In this document: positions 7,412 through 16,188 of the stretch, in pieces
Layout of the letters: every line of letters starts with the position of its first letter
Numbering within the stretch: the first letter of the stretch is position 1
Assembly (NCBI RefSeq): GCF_013344685.1
Contig: NZ_CP050137.1
Coordinates: 4,085,001-4,149,000, forward strand
Reading direction: 5' to 3'
DNA: 64,000 nt
DNA from: Sphingomonas sp. CL5.1
GTDB taxonomy: Bacteria > Pseudomonadota > Alphaproteobacteria > Sphingomonadales > Sphingomonadaceae
Translations under genes and position numbers: made by a program
The notes under the pieces: generated by a model
What the model was told of the DNA's origin: nothing
What the model saw: only the letters and a program-made list of their open reading frames with translations
Database searches by the model: none

Positions 7412-9609
7412 TTCCTGCGCCCCTGATGCCGGATGTTGGCGGGGCGGCCGCGCCGCTTGATCCCCCGCCTCGGCCCGTCGCGGCGCGGCGGCGGCAGCGC
7501 CCCCTTCCCCTCCGGCAGCTCGAAGCGCAGCGCGCCGGAAACCGGGTTCGCCTCCGCCAGCCGCAGCCGCAGGTGCTGGCCGAGCACATATTCCTCGCCG
7601 CTCGTCTCTCCCACCAGCCGGCGCGAGGCTTCGTCGAAGCGGAAATATTCGCCGCCGAGATCGCGCACCGGCATCAGCCCGTCGCCGCCGACGCCCTCGA
7701 CCGTCGCGAAGAAGCCGAAATTGACCACGCCGGTGATCCGCGCCTCCACCAATTCGCCGACGCGCTCGGCGAGATAGGCGGCGACATAGCGGTCGATCGT
7801 GTCGCGCTCCGCCTCCATCGCGCGGCGTTCGAGGCCGCTGATCGCCTCGCCGATCCGCTCGAAATCCTCGTCACCGGCAAGCCCGCCCGGCCCGAGAGCA
7901 TAGGCCGAGACGAGCGCGCGATGCACCATCAGGTCCGCATAGCGGCGGATCGGCGAGGTGAAATGCGCATAGCTGCCCAGCGCCAGCCCGAAATGGCCGT
8001 GGTTGCCGGGGGCGTAATAGGCCTGCGTCTGCGTGCGCAGCACCTGCTCCATGATCTGCGGCCGGAAATCGGCCTCGCCTACCTTGTCGATGATGCGGTT
8101 GAAGGTGGCGGGCCTGATGACCTGCCCCAACGCGAAGCTGATCCCGAACGTATCGAGATAGTCCTTCAGCGCCACCAGCTTCTCGCGCGCGGGCGGCTCG
8201 TGGACTCGGTACATGACGGGCGCCTTCTTCGCCTCCAGCGCCCTGGCGGCGGCGACGTTGGCGGCGATCATGTAATCCTCGATCAGCCGGTGCGCGTCGA
8301 GCCGCTCGCGCGGGGCGACCGACATGATGCGGCCCTTCTCGTCCAGCACCACGCGCCGCTCGGGCAGGTCGAGATTGAGCGGCTCGCGCTGGTCGCGCGC
8401 CGCCGCCAGCGCCTGCCAGCAGCCCCACAATGGCCGCAGCGCCTCCAGCATCGGCCCCGCGCCAGCGTCGATCGTCGCCTGTGCGTCCTCATAGGCGATG
8501 TTCGCCGCGATCCGCACCGTCGCGCGGGTGAAGCGCCACGATTTGAGCGCCCCGCCTTTCGTCACCTGGAGATGGCAGGCGAGCGCCGCGCGATCCTCGC
8601 CCTCTTTCAGCGAGCAGACATCGGCCGACAGCACCTCCGGCAGCATCGGCACGACGCGATCGGGGAAATAGACCGAATTGCCCCGCCCGCGCGCATCACG
8701 GTCCAGCGCCGAGCCGGGGCGGGCGTAGAAGCTGACGTCCGCGATCGCGACGATCGCCTGCCACCCGCCCGCGTTGGCGGGGTCGTCATCCGGCGCGGCC
8801 CATACCGCATCGTCATGGTCGCGCGCATCGGCGGGGTCGATCGCGACGATCGGCAGGTGGGTGAGGTCCTCGCGCCCGTCGCCGAGCGGCTGGCGCGCGA
8901 CGCGCTCCGCCTCCTCCAGCGCGCCCTCGGAGAAGCGATCCGGGATGCCGAACTGGTGGATCGCGATCAGCGAGAAACTGCGCGGGGCGAAGGGATCGCC
9001 GAGCCGCTGCACCACGCGCGCGGTAATGCGCGGCGGCCGCCCGGCGCGCTCGGCCAGCACGAGATCGCCCGCCTCCGCGCCGCCGGCCTCGGAGACGGGG
9101 AACTCGCGCCGCTCCTTCTTCTCCACGCCTTGCAGCCACAGCCGGTCGCCCTCCCCGCGCAGCACGCCGATCATCTGCTCCGACGAGGGCGCTAGTGCCT
9201 TCATCGGATGCGCGATCCACCCACCGCCGGCCTCCTCGGTCCGCGCGAGGATGCGCGCGCCGATCGCCAGCGCGCCGCGCTTGCGCTCGCGCACCCTGAG
9301 GCGCGGCGGCGGCGTCTCCGCCTCCCACCGCTCCGGCACCGCCCAGACGTTGCCGCCATCGTCCACGTCGGCGACGCGCAGCACCGTCACCTTGGGCACG
9401 CCGCCCATCTTGTGGAAGGCGCGGCCGGGCGCGGAATCGATCAGCCCCTCATCGGCCATGTCCTTGAGCAGGGCCTTGAGCGCGATCTTCTCCTGCGCGG
9501 TCAGGCCGAAGGCGCGCGCGATCTCGCGCTTGCCCGCCGGGTGATCGCTCTCGGCGATGAAGTCCATGATCTGCTGGCGGGTCGGCAGGCCGGCCTTTGG
9601 TTTTCGCAT
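7408..9609 (-). CDS. rnr: Ribonuclease R
   Basis: 733 residues, the normal size for RNase R, a 3'-to-5' exoribonuclease that degrades structured RNA. An N-terminal helix-turn-helix-like region (LPTRQQIMDFIAESDH) precedes cold-shock/OB domains. The RNB catalytic domain contains VAIDPADARDHDDAVW, with the metal-binding aspartates, and ISFALG/GHFGLALGSYAHFTSPIRRYADLMVHR. A C-terminal S1 domain (LVEARITGVVNFGFFATVEG) and a basic tail (PRRGIKRRGRPANIRHQGRRK) follow. The start giving MRKPKAGLPTR is preferred; a further 51 codons upstream are open but unlike the family. The stop overlaps the start of the next small gene. Confidence 0.95.
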   Translation of the reverse strand: MRKPKAGLPTRQQIMDFIAESDHPAGKREIARAFGLTAQEKIALKALLKDMADEGLIDSAPGRAFHKMGGVPKVTVLRVADVDDGGNVWAVPERWEAETPPPRLRVRERKRGALAIGARILARTEEAGGGWIAHPMKALAPSSEQMIGVLRGEGDRLWLQGVEKKERREFPVSEAGGAEAGDLVLAERAGRPPRITARVVQRLGDPFAPRSFSLIAIHQFGIPDRFSEGALEEAERVARQPLGDGREDLTHLPIVAIDPADARDHDDAVWAAPDDDPANAGGWQAIVAIADVSFYARPGSALDRDARGRGNSVYFPDRVVPMLPEVLSADVCSLKEGEDRAALACHLQVTKGGALKSWRFTRATVRIAANIAYEDAQATIDAGAGPMLEALRPLWGCWQALAAARDQREPLNLDLPERRVVLDEKGRIMSVAPRERLDAHRLIEDYMIAANVAAARALEAKKAPVMYRVHEPPAREKLVALKDYLDTFGISFALGQVIRPATFNRIIDKVGEADFRPQIMEQVLRTQTQAYYAPGNHGHFGLALGSYAHFTSPIRRYADLMVHRALVSAYALGPGGLAGDEDFERIGEAISGLERRAMEAERDTIDRYVAAYLAERVGELVEARITGVVNFGFFATVEGVGGDGLMPVRDLGGEYFRFDEASRRLVGETSGEEYVLGQHLRLRLAEANPVSGALRFELPEGKGALPPPRRDGPRRGIKRRGRPANIRHQGRRK

Positions 9610-9820
9610 TGGCCGGAGATAGGGCCTGTGTGCGCCAGCGTCACCCGCGAAGACGCGGATTCCAGCCGGCACATGATTTCGGATGCGTTTCAACCAGATG
9701 ATCCAAAATGAACCATATTCATTTATCACGTTGATATAGAATGATTTCGTATCGGCAGCCATTAATTCTTAAGCGTGATCGCTAACCTGATCCCAACGCG
9801 TTTCCCGTTACGGGGCGGGA

Positions 9821-12466
9821 ATGAGCAAATCCCGTCGCCCTGCGCCGCGTACCGTTTCGGCCACTTCCCGTTCCTTGCTGGACGCGCTGGGGCTTGCGCC
9901 GGTTTCCGACCCGGCGATCGAGACGGCGCGGGTCGAGAAGCTGCGCGAGGCGCGGACGATCTGGCCGTTCGCACTGGCGATGCTGGTGCTCGGGCCGCTT
10001 GCGGTGCTCGGGCGGCATCTGTTCGACGGGAACAGCATCGGCATGTTCCCCGATCACAGCGTGATCGCCGCGCTCACCGGCCTTGCGATCCTGGCCGTGC
10101 TGGCGTTTCCGCGCGTCGAGGCTCTTGCCGCCTACCAGCGCACCGCCGCCGTCGCGCTGCTCGCGGCGGTGCTGGCGGCGGCGCTGTCGCTGCTGCTTGA
10201 TTCCGCCCGCACGCTGGCCACGCAGGAGATACGCATCGCCGCCTTCGTCGCCGGATTCGGCGCGGTGGTCGCGGCCGCCGTCTCGCTGCACGCGATTCGC
10301 GCGGCGAGCATCGCCTTCGCCGTCACGCTGGCGGCGATGGTGCTGGTGACGGCGGGACCGGGTTTCCCTTTCGCGACGGCGACCGTGCTGGCGATCTTCT
10401 TCACCGGCGGCATGGTCCGCGCCGCGCGGCGCGACATGGTGATGCACGCCGAACGCGTCATCGAACGCGACGCCAGCCGCCTCGCCGCGCGGCTGGTCGA
10501 CGAGTTCGAGGCGCACGGCACCGGCTGGTTCTGGCAGACCGACCGCGCGGGCAACGTCACCTATATCACCAGCAAGGTGGCGGACGAGCTGGGTCGCATG
10601 GGGATGCCGCCGGTCGGCGAGCGGCTGGTGAACATCTTCCGCGTCGATTCGGAGCTGATCGATACCGAGCGCACGCTGACCTTCCACCTCTCCTCGCGCA
10701 CCAGCTTCTCCGATTATTCGGTGCGCGCCGCGTTCGACGGCGCGGTCGATCGCCGCTGGTCAATATCGGGCCGTCCGATCCTCGACGATTACGGCTATTT
10801 CCAGGGCTTTATCGGCTCCGGCTCGGATCTCACCGAAAAGCGCCGGGCGGAGGCGGAGATCAACCGGCTGGCGCTGTTCGACAGCCTGACCGGCCTCGCC
10901 AACCGGCAGCAGATGCGACGGTCGCTCGAGAAGACGCTGATCGCGGATCGCAACACCCCCTCGGCCACCGGCCTGTTCCTGCTCGACCTCGATCGCTTCA
11001 AGGCGGTGAACGACACGCTCGGGCACCAGATGGGGGACGAGTTGCTCAAGCAGGTCGCGCTGCGGCTGCAACGCACGGTCGGCGACGCGGGGCTGGTCGG
11101 CCGGCTCGGCGGCGATGAATTCGAGATCATCTTTCCGCGCGATGCCGGGCGCGACCATCTGGCGGAGATCGCGCGGGCGATCATCGCCGCGCTCTCCGCG
11201 TCCTATGTCATCGCTGGGGCGACGCTGTCGATCGGCTGCTCGATCGGCATCGCGATCGCGCCGGAGCATGGCGAGGATGTCGAGACGCTCGTGCGCAACG
11301 CCGATCTCGCGCTCTACGCCGCCAAGGCCGAAGGGCGCGGCGTCCACCGCTTCTATCGCCCGGAGCTGCTCGCCGGGGCGCAGAACCGCAAGCGGCTGGA
11401 GGACGACCTGCGCCAGGCGCTGGCGGGCGACGAGTTCCACCTCGCCTATCAGCCGGTCGTCTCCACCGCGGAGGCGCGGATCGTCGGCTATGAGGCGCTG
11501 CTGCGCTGGGAGCATCCGTCGCGCGGGCCGATCAGCCCGGCGGAATTCGTGCCGGTGGCGGAGGAATGCGGGCTGATCGAGCAGATCGGCGAATGGGTGC
11601 TGCGCACCGCCTGCGCGGAGGCGGCGCAATGGCCCGATCACGTGCGCGTCGCGGTCAACGTCTCGCCGCTGCAATTCGCCAATCCGGTGCTGCCGGCGAT
11701 CGTCACCAGCGCCATCGCCGGATCGGGCATCGCGCCGCAGCGGCTGGAGCTGGAGATCACCGAGAGCGTGTTCCTCGACGAGGAAGGCTCGACCGAGCTG
11801 ATGTTCCGCGCGCTGAAGGGCATCGGCGTGCGGCTGGCGCTGGACGATTTCGGCACCGGCTATTCCAGCCTCGGCTATCTGAAGAAGGCGCCGTTCGACA
11901 AGATCAAGATCGACCAGAGCTTCGTGCGCGGGGCGATCCAGCCGGGCAACCGCAATGCCGCGATCATCAAGGCGATCGTCACGCTCGCCGACACCCTGGG
12001 CATGGAAACCACCGCCGAGGGCGTCGAGCAGCAGGACGAGATCGGCCTGATCCGCGACTTGGGATGCAGCCATATCCAGGGCTTCGTCTATGGCCCGCCG
12101 CTGCGCGCCGACGAGGTGCTGGAGCAATGGCGCGGCGCGACCGGCATCGCGCGGCCGATCGGCCACCGCATCAGCCGCGCGGCGCGCACCTCGATGCTGC
12201 GCACCGCGCGGCTGGAGATCGGCGACGCGGCGGGCGATATCCGCATCCGCAACGTCTCGGCCGGCGGGGCGATGATCGACGGGCTGGAGCTGCCGGAGGA
12301 TGCGGTGGGCACCGACGTGCTGATCGAGCTGATCGAGAACCAGCTCTTCCCGGCGAAGGTCCGCTGGGCGCGCGACGGCCGCGCCGGCATCCAGTTCGCC
12401 GAGGCCTTCGACATCGACCGCCTCACCCACGCGACCGGCGGGATGCGCCAGCGCAAGGTCGCCTGA
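9821..12466 (+). CDS. PAS-GGDEF-EAL-PilZ cyclic-di-GMP signalling protein
   Basis: 881 residues. A hydrophobic N-terminal region (about 45-205, several helices) is followed by a PAS-like sensor (GTGWFWQTDRAGNVTYI, about 232), a GGDEF cyclase domain with intact GGDEF at about 430, an EAL phosphodiesterase domain starting EALLRW at about 558, and a C-terminal PilZ-like domain (RNVSAGGAMIDG, about 805). EAL metal and catalytic positions are present (ELEITES, LDDFGTGYSSL, IKIDQSFV, TTAEGVE). The usual RxxD inhibitory site before GGDEF is absent. It may make and break c-di-GMP and also bind it through PilZ. The preceding 211 bp are AT-richer and probably hold its promoter. Confidence 0.93.
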   Translation: MSKSRRPAPRTVSATSRSLLDALGLAPVSDPAIETARVEKLREARTIWPFALAMLVLGPLAVLGRHLFDGNSIGMFPDHSVIAALTGLAILAVLAFPRVEALAAYQRTAAVALLAAVLAAALSLLLDSARTLATQEIRIAAFVAGFGAVVAAAVSLHAIRAASIAFAVTLAAMVLVTAGPGFPFATATVLAIFFTGGMVRAARRDMVMHAERVIERDASRLAARLVDEFEAHGTGWFWQTDRAGNVTYITSKVADELGRMGMPPVGERLVNIFRVDSELIDTERTLTFHLSSRTSFSDYSVRAAFDGAVDRRWSISGRPILDDYGYFQGFIGSGSDLTEKRRAEAEINRLALFDSLTGLANRQQMRRSLEKTLIADRNTPSATGLFLLDLDRFKAVNDTLGHQMGDELLKQVALRLQRTVGDAGLVGRLGGDEFEIIFPRDAGRDHLAEIARAIIAALSASYVIAGATLSIGCSIGIAIAPEHGEDVETLVRNADLALYAAKAEGRGVHRFYRPELLAGAQNRKRLEDDLRQALAGDEFHLAYQPVVSTAEARIVGYEALLRWEHPSRGPISPAEFVPVAEECGLIEQIGEWVLRTACAEAAQWPDHVRVAVNVSPLQFANPVLPAIVTSAIAGSGIAPQRLELEITESVFLDEEGSTELMFRALKGIGVRLALDDFGTGYSSLGYLKKAPFDKIKIDQSFVRGAIQPGNRNAAIIKAIVTLADTLGMETTAEGVEQQDEIGLIRDLGCSHIQGFVYGPPLRADEVLEQWRGATGIARPIGHRISRAARTSMLRTARLEIGDAAGDIRIRNVSAGGAMIDGLELPEDAVGTDVLIELIENQLFPAKVRWARDGRAGIQFAEAFDIDRLTHATGGMRQRKVA

Positions 12467-12470
12467 AGGC

Positions 12471-13121
12471 TCAGTCGCGCCCTTCCGGCGCGCCGAGCGG
12501 GAACATGTGGCGATACGGCCGCGCCTCGTTCAGCGCGCGGGCATAGCTGGGCCGGGCCAGCAGCCGCGCGCGATAGGCGTGGAGCGCCTGATGCCGCGAC
12601 GGGATCGCATGGGTCCAGTCGGCATAGAGCAACGCCGGCGCGGCGGCGCAATCGGCGAGCGAGAAACCATCCCCCGCCGCCCATTCGCGCTTGCCGAGCC
12701 ACGCCTCCAGCCAGTCATAGGCGGTTTCCAGCGCCGCGCGCCACTGCGCCTCGCGCGAGGCGTCGTCGCGCCCGATCCGCCCGACGACAATGCGTTGCTG
12801 CGGATAGTTTACATAGTGGTCGAAGAAACGATCGAGCATCCGCACCTCCGCCGCGGCGAGCGGATCGGCGGGGAGCAGCGGCGTCCCGCCCGGAAAGCGC
12901 GCGTCGAGATATTCGATGATCGTCGTCGCGTCGAACACCAGCCGCTCGCCGTCGGTCGCTACCGGGAACTTGCCGATCGGCCACAACGCCGCGAACTCCG
13001 ACGCCACCGGCTCCGACCCGTCGAGCATCCGTGTCTCGAACGGCACGCCCTTTTCGTAGAAGGCGGTTTTCGCTTTCTGGCAATAGGATGAAAGCGGATG
13101 CTCATACAGGACGAAAGCCAT
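12471..13121 (-). CDS. Glutathione S-transferase family protein
   Basis: 216 residues with a thioredoxin-fold N-terminal domain (FVLYEHPLSSYCQKAKTAFYEKGVPFE) and the GSH-contact segment FPVATDGERLVFDATTIIEYLDARFPG, followed by the all-helical C-terminal domain (FSLADCAAAPALLYADW). It is likely a cytosolic GSH-dependent transferase or detoxification enzyme; the substrate is unknown. GAGAGGA lies just upstream of the ATG. It ends five bases from the convergent c-di-GMP gene and lies 20 bp downstream of the SDR gene, so the two probably share a transcript. Confidence 0.9.
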   Translation of the reverse strand: MAFVLYEHPLSSYCQKAKTAFYEKGVPFETRMLDGSEPVASEFAALWPIGKFPVATDGERLVFDATTIIEYLDARFPGGTPLLPADPLAAAEVRMLDRFFDHYVNYPQQRIVVGRIGRDDASREAQWRAALETAYDWLEAWLGKREWAAGDGFSLADCAAAPALLYADWTHAIPSRHQALHAYRARLLARPSYARALNEARPYRHMFPLGAPEGRD

Positions 13122-13141
13122 TTTCCTCTCCCCGGTCGCGC

Positions 13142-13849
13142 TCAGACGAGCGACATGCCGCCGTCGATATCGACGATCGCGCCGGTCATATAGGGATTCG
13201 CGGCGCAGGACAGGATCTGGAAGGCGACTTCCTCCGGCGTGCCGATGCGCTTCACCGGCAGACCCGGCGGCACGCTGACCCCGGCCCCGGCGGCGCGCAG
13301 CATCGCGGTGTCGGTCAGGCCGGGCGAAACGCAATTGACCCGCACCGGCGCAAGCTCGGCGGCGAGCACCTTCGTCAACGCCTCGATCGCCGCGCAGGCC
13401 GCCGCGACCGGTCCCCGCCCCGCGCGTGGCCGCCGTCCGGCGGCGCCCGACACCAGGGTCAGCGATCCATCGTCGTTGAAGCGCGCGAATCTGGCGACGA
13501 GATACGGTCCCCAGAATTTCGAGGCGAAGGTCGCCTGTGCCGCCGCCAGCGGCAGATCGCGAATGGGGCCGGAACGAAGCGCGGCGGCGGTGACGACGAT
13601 ATGATCGAACGGCGCGGCGGCGGCGAGGAACGCCTCGACCCGCGCCGCGTCGGTCATGTCGAGCACCTCGCCGGTGGCGCCGCCGCCGATGCCCGCGACC
13701 GCCTCCGCCAGCCTGCCGGGATCGCGCGCGGCGATCGTCATCCGCGCGCCGCCGGCGGCGGCGGATCGCGCGACCGCCAGCCCGATACCCGAGCTGCCGC
13801 CGACCACCAGCACACGCCGCCCGGCCAATGCCGGAAATGCCTGTAGCAT
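13142..13849 (-). CDS. Short-chain dehydrogenase-like protein lacking catalytic Tyr/Lys
   Basis: 235 residues with a complete SDR Rossmann fold: nucleotide loop VVGGSSGIGLAV (about 15-26), the C-terminal NCVSPGLTDT and the usual closing YMTGAIVDIDGG. The active-site tetrad is largely missing. Ser134 is kept, but the YxxxK positions are Val148 and Cys152 (GPVAAACAAIEALTK), and the usual Asn before the FWG segment is Lys111. It could be a cofactor-binding or regulatory protein, or belong to a divergent SDR subfamily with different chemistry. Start at MLQAF, with AGGAGGAGG about nine bases before a GTGATG pair. It probably forms an operon with the glutathione transferase. Confidence 0.85.
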   Translation of the reverse strand: MLQAFPALAGRRVLVVGGSSGIGLAVARSAAAGGARMTIAARDPGRLAEAVAGIGGGATGEVLDMTDAARVEAFLAAAAPFDHIVVTAAALRSGPIRDLPLAAAQATFASKFWGPYLVARFARFNDDGSLTLVSGAAGRRPRAGRGPVAAACAAIEALTKVLAAELAPVRVNCVSPGLTDTAMLRAAGAGVSVPPGLPVKRIGTPEEVAFQILSCAANPYMTGAIVDIDGGMSLV

Positions 13850-13944
13850 CACGACGAACCTCCTCCTGAACGTCACGATACCTAGCATCCGAAGCACCGT
13901 CTGTCCTCGCTTGTCCCCGACGTAAAAGCGGCTAGCGTGGCGGC

Positions 13945-15612
13945 ATGGCGCGAGCGGACGTTATCGCCGGAATGTCGGTGGCCGGGCTGCTCCTGCCGGA
14001 AGCGGTCGCCTATGCCAGCATCGCCGGGCTGGAGCCGGCGCGCGCGATCACGGCGGCGGTCGCGGGATGCCTCGCCTATGCCGCGATCGGCCGCAGCCGG
14101 TTCGCGATCGTCTCCCCCACCTCGTCCTCCGCCGCGATCCTCGCGGCGGCGCTCGCGGCGATACCCGACGATCCGGCGATGCGCGGCGCGCTGGCGACGG
14201 CGGCGGTGGCCTTCGCGGGAATGCTGTTCCTGATCGCCGCCGCGTTGCGGCTGGGGGCGCTGACCAGCCTGATCGCCCGGCCGGTGCTGCGCGGCTTCGC
14301 GCTGGGCATTGCGGTCACCATCATCCTGCGCCAGCTCCCCGCGATCACCGGCGTTCCGGCGCCGGGTGGCAACCTGCTGCGGCTGATCGGGCGGCAGCTC
14401 GGCGCGATCGGCGCGTGGCATGGCGCCAGCGTGGCGACGGGCGTGCTGGCGCTCGCGCTGCTGATGGCGCTGCGGCGGATGCGGGGCGTGCCGGCCGCCT
14501 TCATCGTGCTCGCGCTGGGCATCGCCGCGTCGATGCTGCTCGACCTGCCCGCGCATGGCGTGCGGACGGTGGGCGTGATCGCGCTCGCGCCCGGCCTGCC
14601 GGCCATCCCCGCGCTCACCTTCCGCGAAGGGTCGCAGCTCGCGCAGCTCGTCGTGCCGCTGGCGCTGATCCTGTTCGCGGAAAGCTGGGGCACGATGCGC
14701 GCGCTGGCGTTGCGCCACGGCGACACGATCGACCCGGATCGCGAGCTGGCCGCGATCGGCGGCGCCAACCTCGCCGCCGCCCTGGTGCGGGGGATGCCGG
14801 TCGGCGCGGGCTTCTCCGTCGGCTCGGCGAGCGAGGCGGCGGGGGCGGCGTCGCGCTGGACGTCGGTGGTCGCGGCGGTCGCGCTGGCGCTGCTCGCATG
14901 GTTCGGGCGGCCGGCGATCGCGCATTTGCCCGATGCGGTGCTGGCGGCGGTGGTGATCGCCGCCCTCACCCACGCGCTCTCCCCCGCGCCGTTCATCCAT
15001 TTGTGGAAGATCGGCCGCGACGAGGTGGTGGCCTTCGCGGCGGCCGCCTCGGTGCTGGCGTTCGGCGTGCTCGACGGGATGCTGATCGCGATCGGCCTGT
15101 CGCTCGCGGCGCTGATCCAGCGCATGGCCGCGCCGCATCTCGCGACGCTGGGGCAGCTCGACGGCGGGCACGATTTCGTCGATCTCGCGCGTCATCCGGA
15201 GGCGAAGGCGCTGCCGGGGGTCGCGATCCTGCGCCCCGCGCAGCCGCTGTTCTTCGGCAATGCGGAGCGGGTGATGGGCGAGGTGGAACGGCGGCTGGGC
15301 GGCGATCGCGCGCTGGTGCTGAGCCTCGAGGAAAGCTCCGATCTCGACAGCACCGCGCTCGATTGCCTGATCGAGTTCGACGGGCGGCTGAAGCGCAACG
15401 GCATCCGCTTGCGGCTCGCGCGCGTTCACGATCATATCCGCGACCTGTTCCACCGCGCCGGGCAGGACACGCTCGTCGCGCGAAGCAGCTTCAGCGTCGC
15501 GGATGCGGTGGCGACGATAGAGGGAAATGACGATGCAGGATTTTCCACCGGTTCTGAAGCCGACCCCGATCCTGGATCTGCGCCCGACACAGATGACGGT
15601 CGGAAAACGTGA
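13945..15612 (+). CDS. SulP-family inorganic anion transporter with STAS domain
   Basis: 555 residues. The N-terminal SulP membrane domain starts at once with GMSVAGLLLPEAVAYASIAGLEP, the family signature, and carries about 10-12 helices. A C-terminal STAS domain (about 425-525) includes VLSLEESSDLDSTALDCLIEFDGRLKRNGIRL. The family moves sulfate, bicarbonate or other anions across the inner membrane; the substrate here is not determined. The last 86 bases overlap the start of the ParB-like gene in another frame. The C-terminal extension encoded there (acidic, DPDPGSAPDTDDG) falls outside the STAS fold. It is divergent from the SDR gene across 95 bp. Confidence 0.92.
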   Translation: MARADVIAGMSVAGLLLPEAVAYASIAGLEPARAITAAVAGCLAYAAIGRSRFAIVSPTSSSAAILAAALAAIPDDPAMRGALATAAVAFAGMLFLIAAALRLGALTSLIARPVLRGFALGIAVTIILRQLPAITGVPAPGGNLLRLIGRQLGAIGAWHGASVATGVLALALLMALRRMRGVPAAFIVLALGIAASMLLDLPAHGVRTVGVIALAPGLPAIPALTFREGSQLAQLVVPLALILFAESWGTMRALALRHGDTIDPDRELAAIGGANLAAALVRGMPVGAGFSVGSASEAAGAASRWTSVVAAVALALLAWFGRPAIAHLPDAVLAAVVIAALTHALSPAPFIHLWKIGRDEVVAFAAAASVLAFGVLDGMLIAIGLSLAALIQRMAAPHLATLGQLDGGHDFVDLARHPEAKALPGVAILRPAQPLFFGNAERVMGEVERRLGGDRALVLSLEESSDLDSTALDCLIEFDGRLKRNGIRLRLARVHDHIRDLFHRAGQDTLVARSSFSVADAVATIEGNDDAGFSTGSEADPDPGSAPDTDDGRKT

Positions 15613-16147
15613 AGTCGCGCGCAAGCGCCGCGACTGGGAGGAACGTCCCCAGTCCACCGACGCCAATTTCCTGTCGCACCATCTCGTCCCCGCCGTGATC
15701 GGGCCGAAGCAGCGACCGTGGCTGATCGACAGCCATCACCTCGCGCTCGCGTTGCACGACGCGGGGCAGAAAACCGTGCTCGTGCGCGTCGTCGCCGATC
15801 TGAGCCACCTTCCGCCAGGGATGTTCATGACGGTGATGGACAACCGCAACTGGCTGCACCCCTTTGACGAGCATGGCGTGCGCCGGTCGGCGGACGATCT
15901 GCCCCGGAAAGTCACGAAGCTGCGCGACGACCCCTATCGCTCGCTCGCCGGCGAGCTGCGCCGCGCGGGCGGCTATGCCAAGGACGACACGCCCTATTCG
16001 GAATTCCTGTGGGCGGATTTCCTGCGTCATCGCGTCAAGGCCGCGCTGCTGGAGAAGGATTTCGATACGGCGGTGCAGCGCGCGCTCAAGCTCGCGCGCG
16101 GCGCGGAGGCCGCCTATCTGCCGGGCTATGCCGGTCCGCATGGTTGA
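15527..16147 (+). CDS. ParB-like nuclease-domain protein (ParBc_2 type)
   Basis: 206 residues matching the small ParB-like family. It begins with PTPILDLRPTQMTVGKREVARKR and has the motif PWLIDSHHLALALHDAG (an IDGHHR-type box) and WLHPFDEHG. It is unlike true ParB, having no helix-turn-helix centre or parA partner, so chromosome partitioning is unlikely; a nuclease or ATP/CTP-binding role is only inferred from the fold. Its start lies inside the SulP gene, overlapping by 86 bases out of frame; AGAGGGA precedes the ATG. Translational coupling to SulP is likely. An OmpR-type regulator follows 41 bases later. Confidence 0.78.
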   Translation: MTMQDFPPVLKPTPILDLRPTQMTVGKREVARKRRDWEERPQSTDANFLSHHLVPAVIGPKQRPWLIDSHHLALALHDAGQKTVLVRVVADLSHLPPGMFMTVMDNRNWLHPFDEHGVRRSADDLPRKVTKLRDDPYRSLAGELRRAGGYAKDDTPYSEFLWADFLRHRVKAALLEKDFDTAVQRALKLARGAEAAYLPGYAGPHG

Positions 16148-16188
16148 TCCGCGTTGAATCGGGAGCGCAAGCACCGCATGAAGCCGCG

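Noticed and set aside
15527-16147. Chromosome partitioning role for the ParB-like gene
   Set aside because: No parA neighbour, parS-like sites or helix-turn-helix domain; the sequence fits the small ParBc_2-type family.
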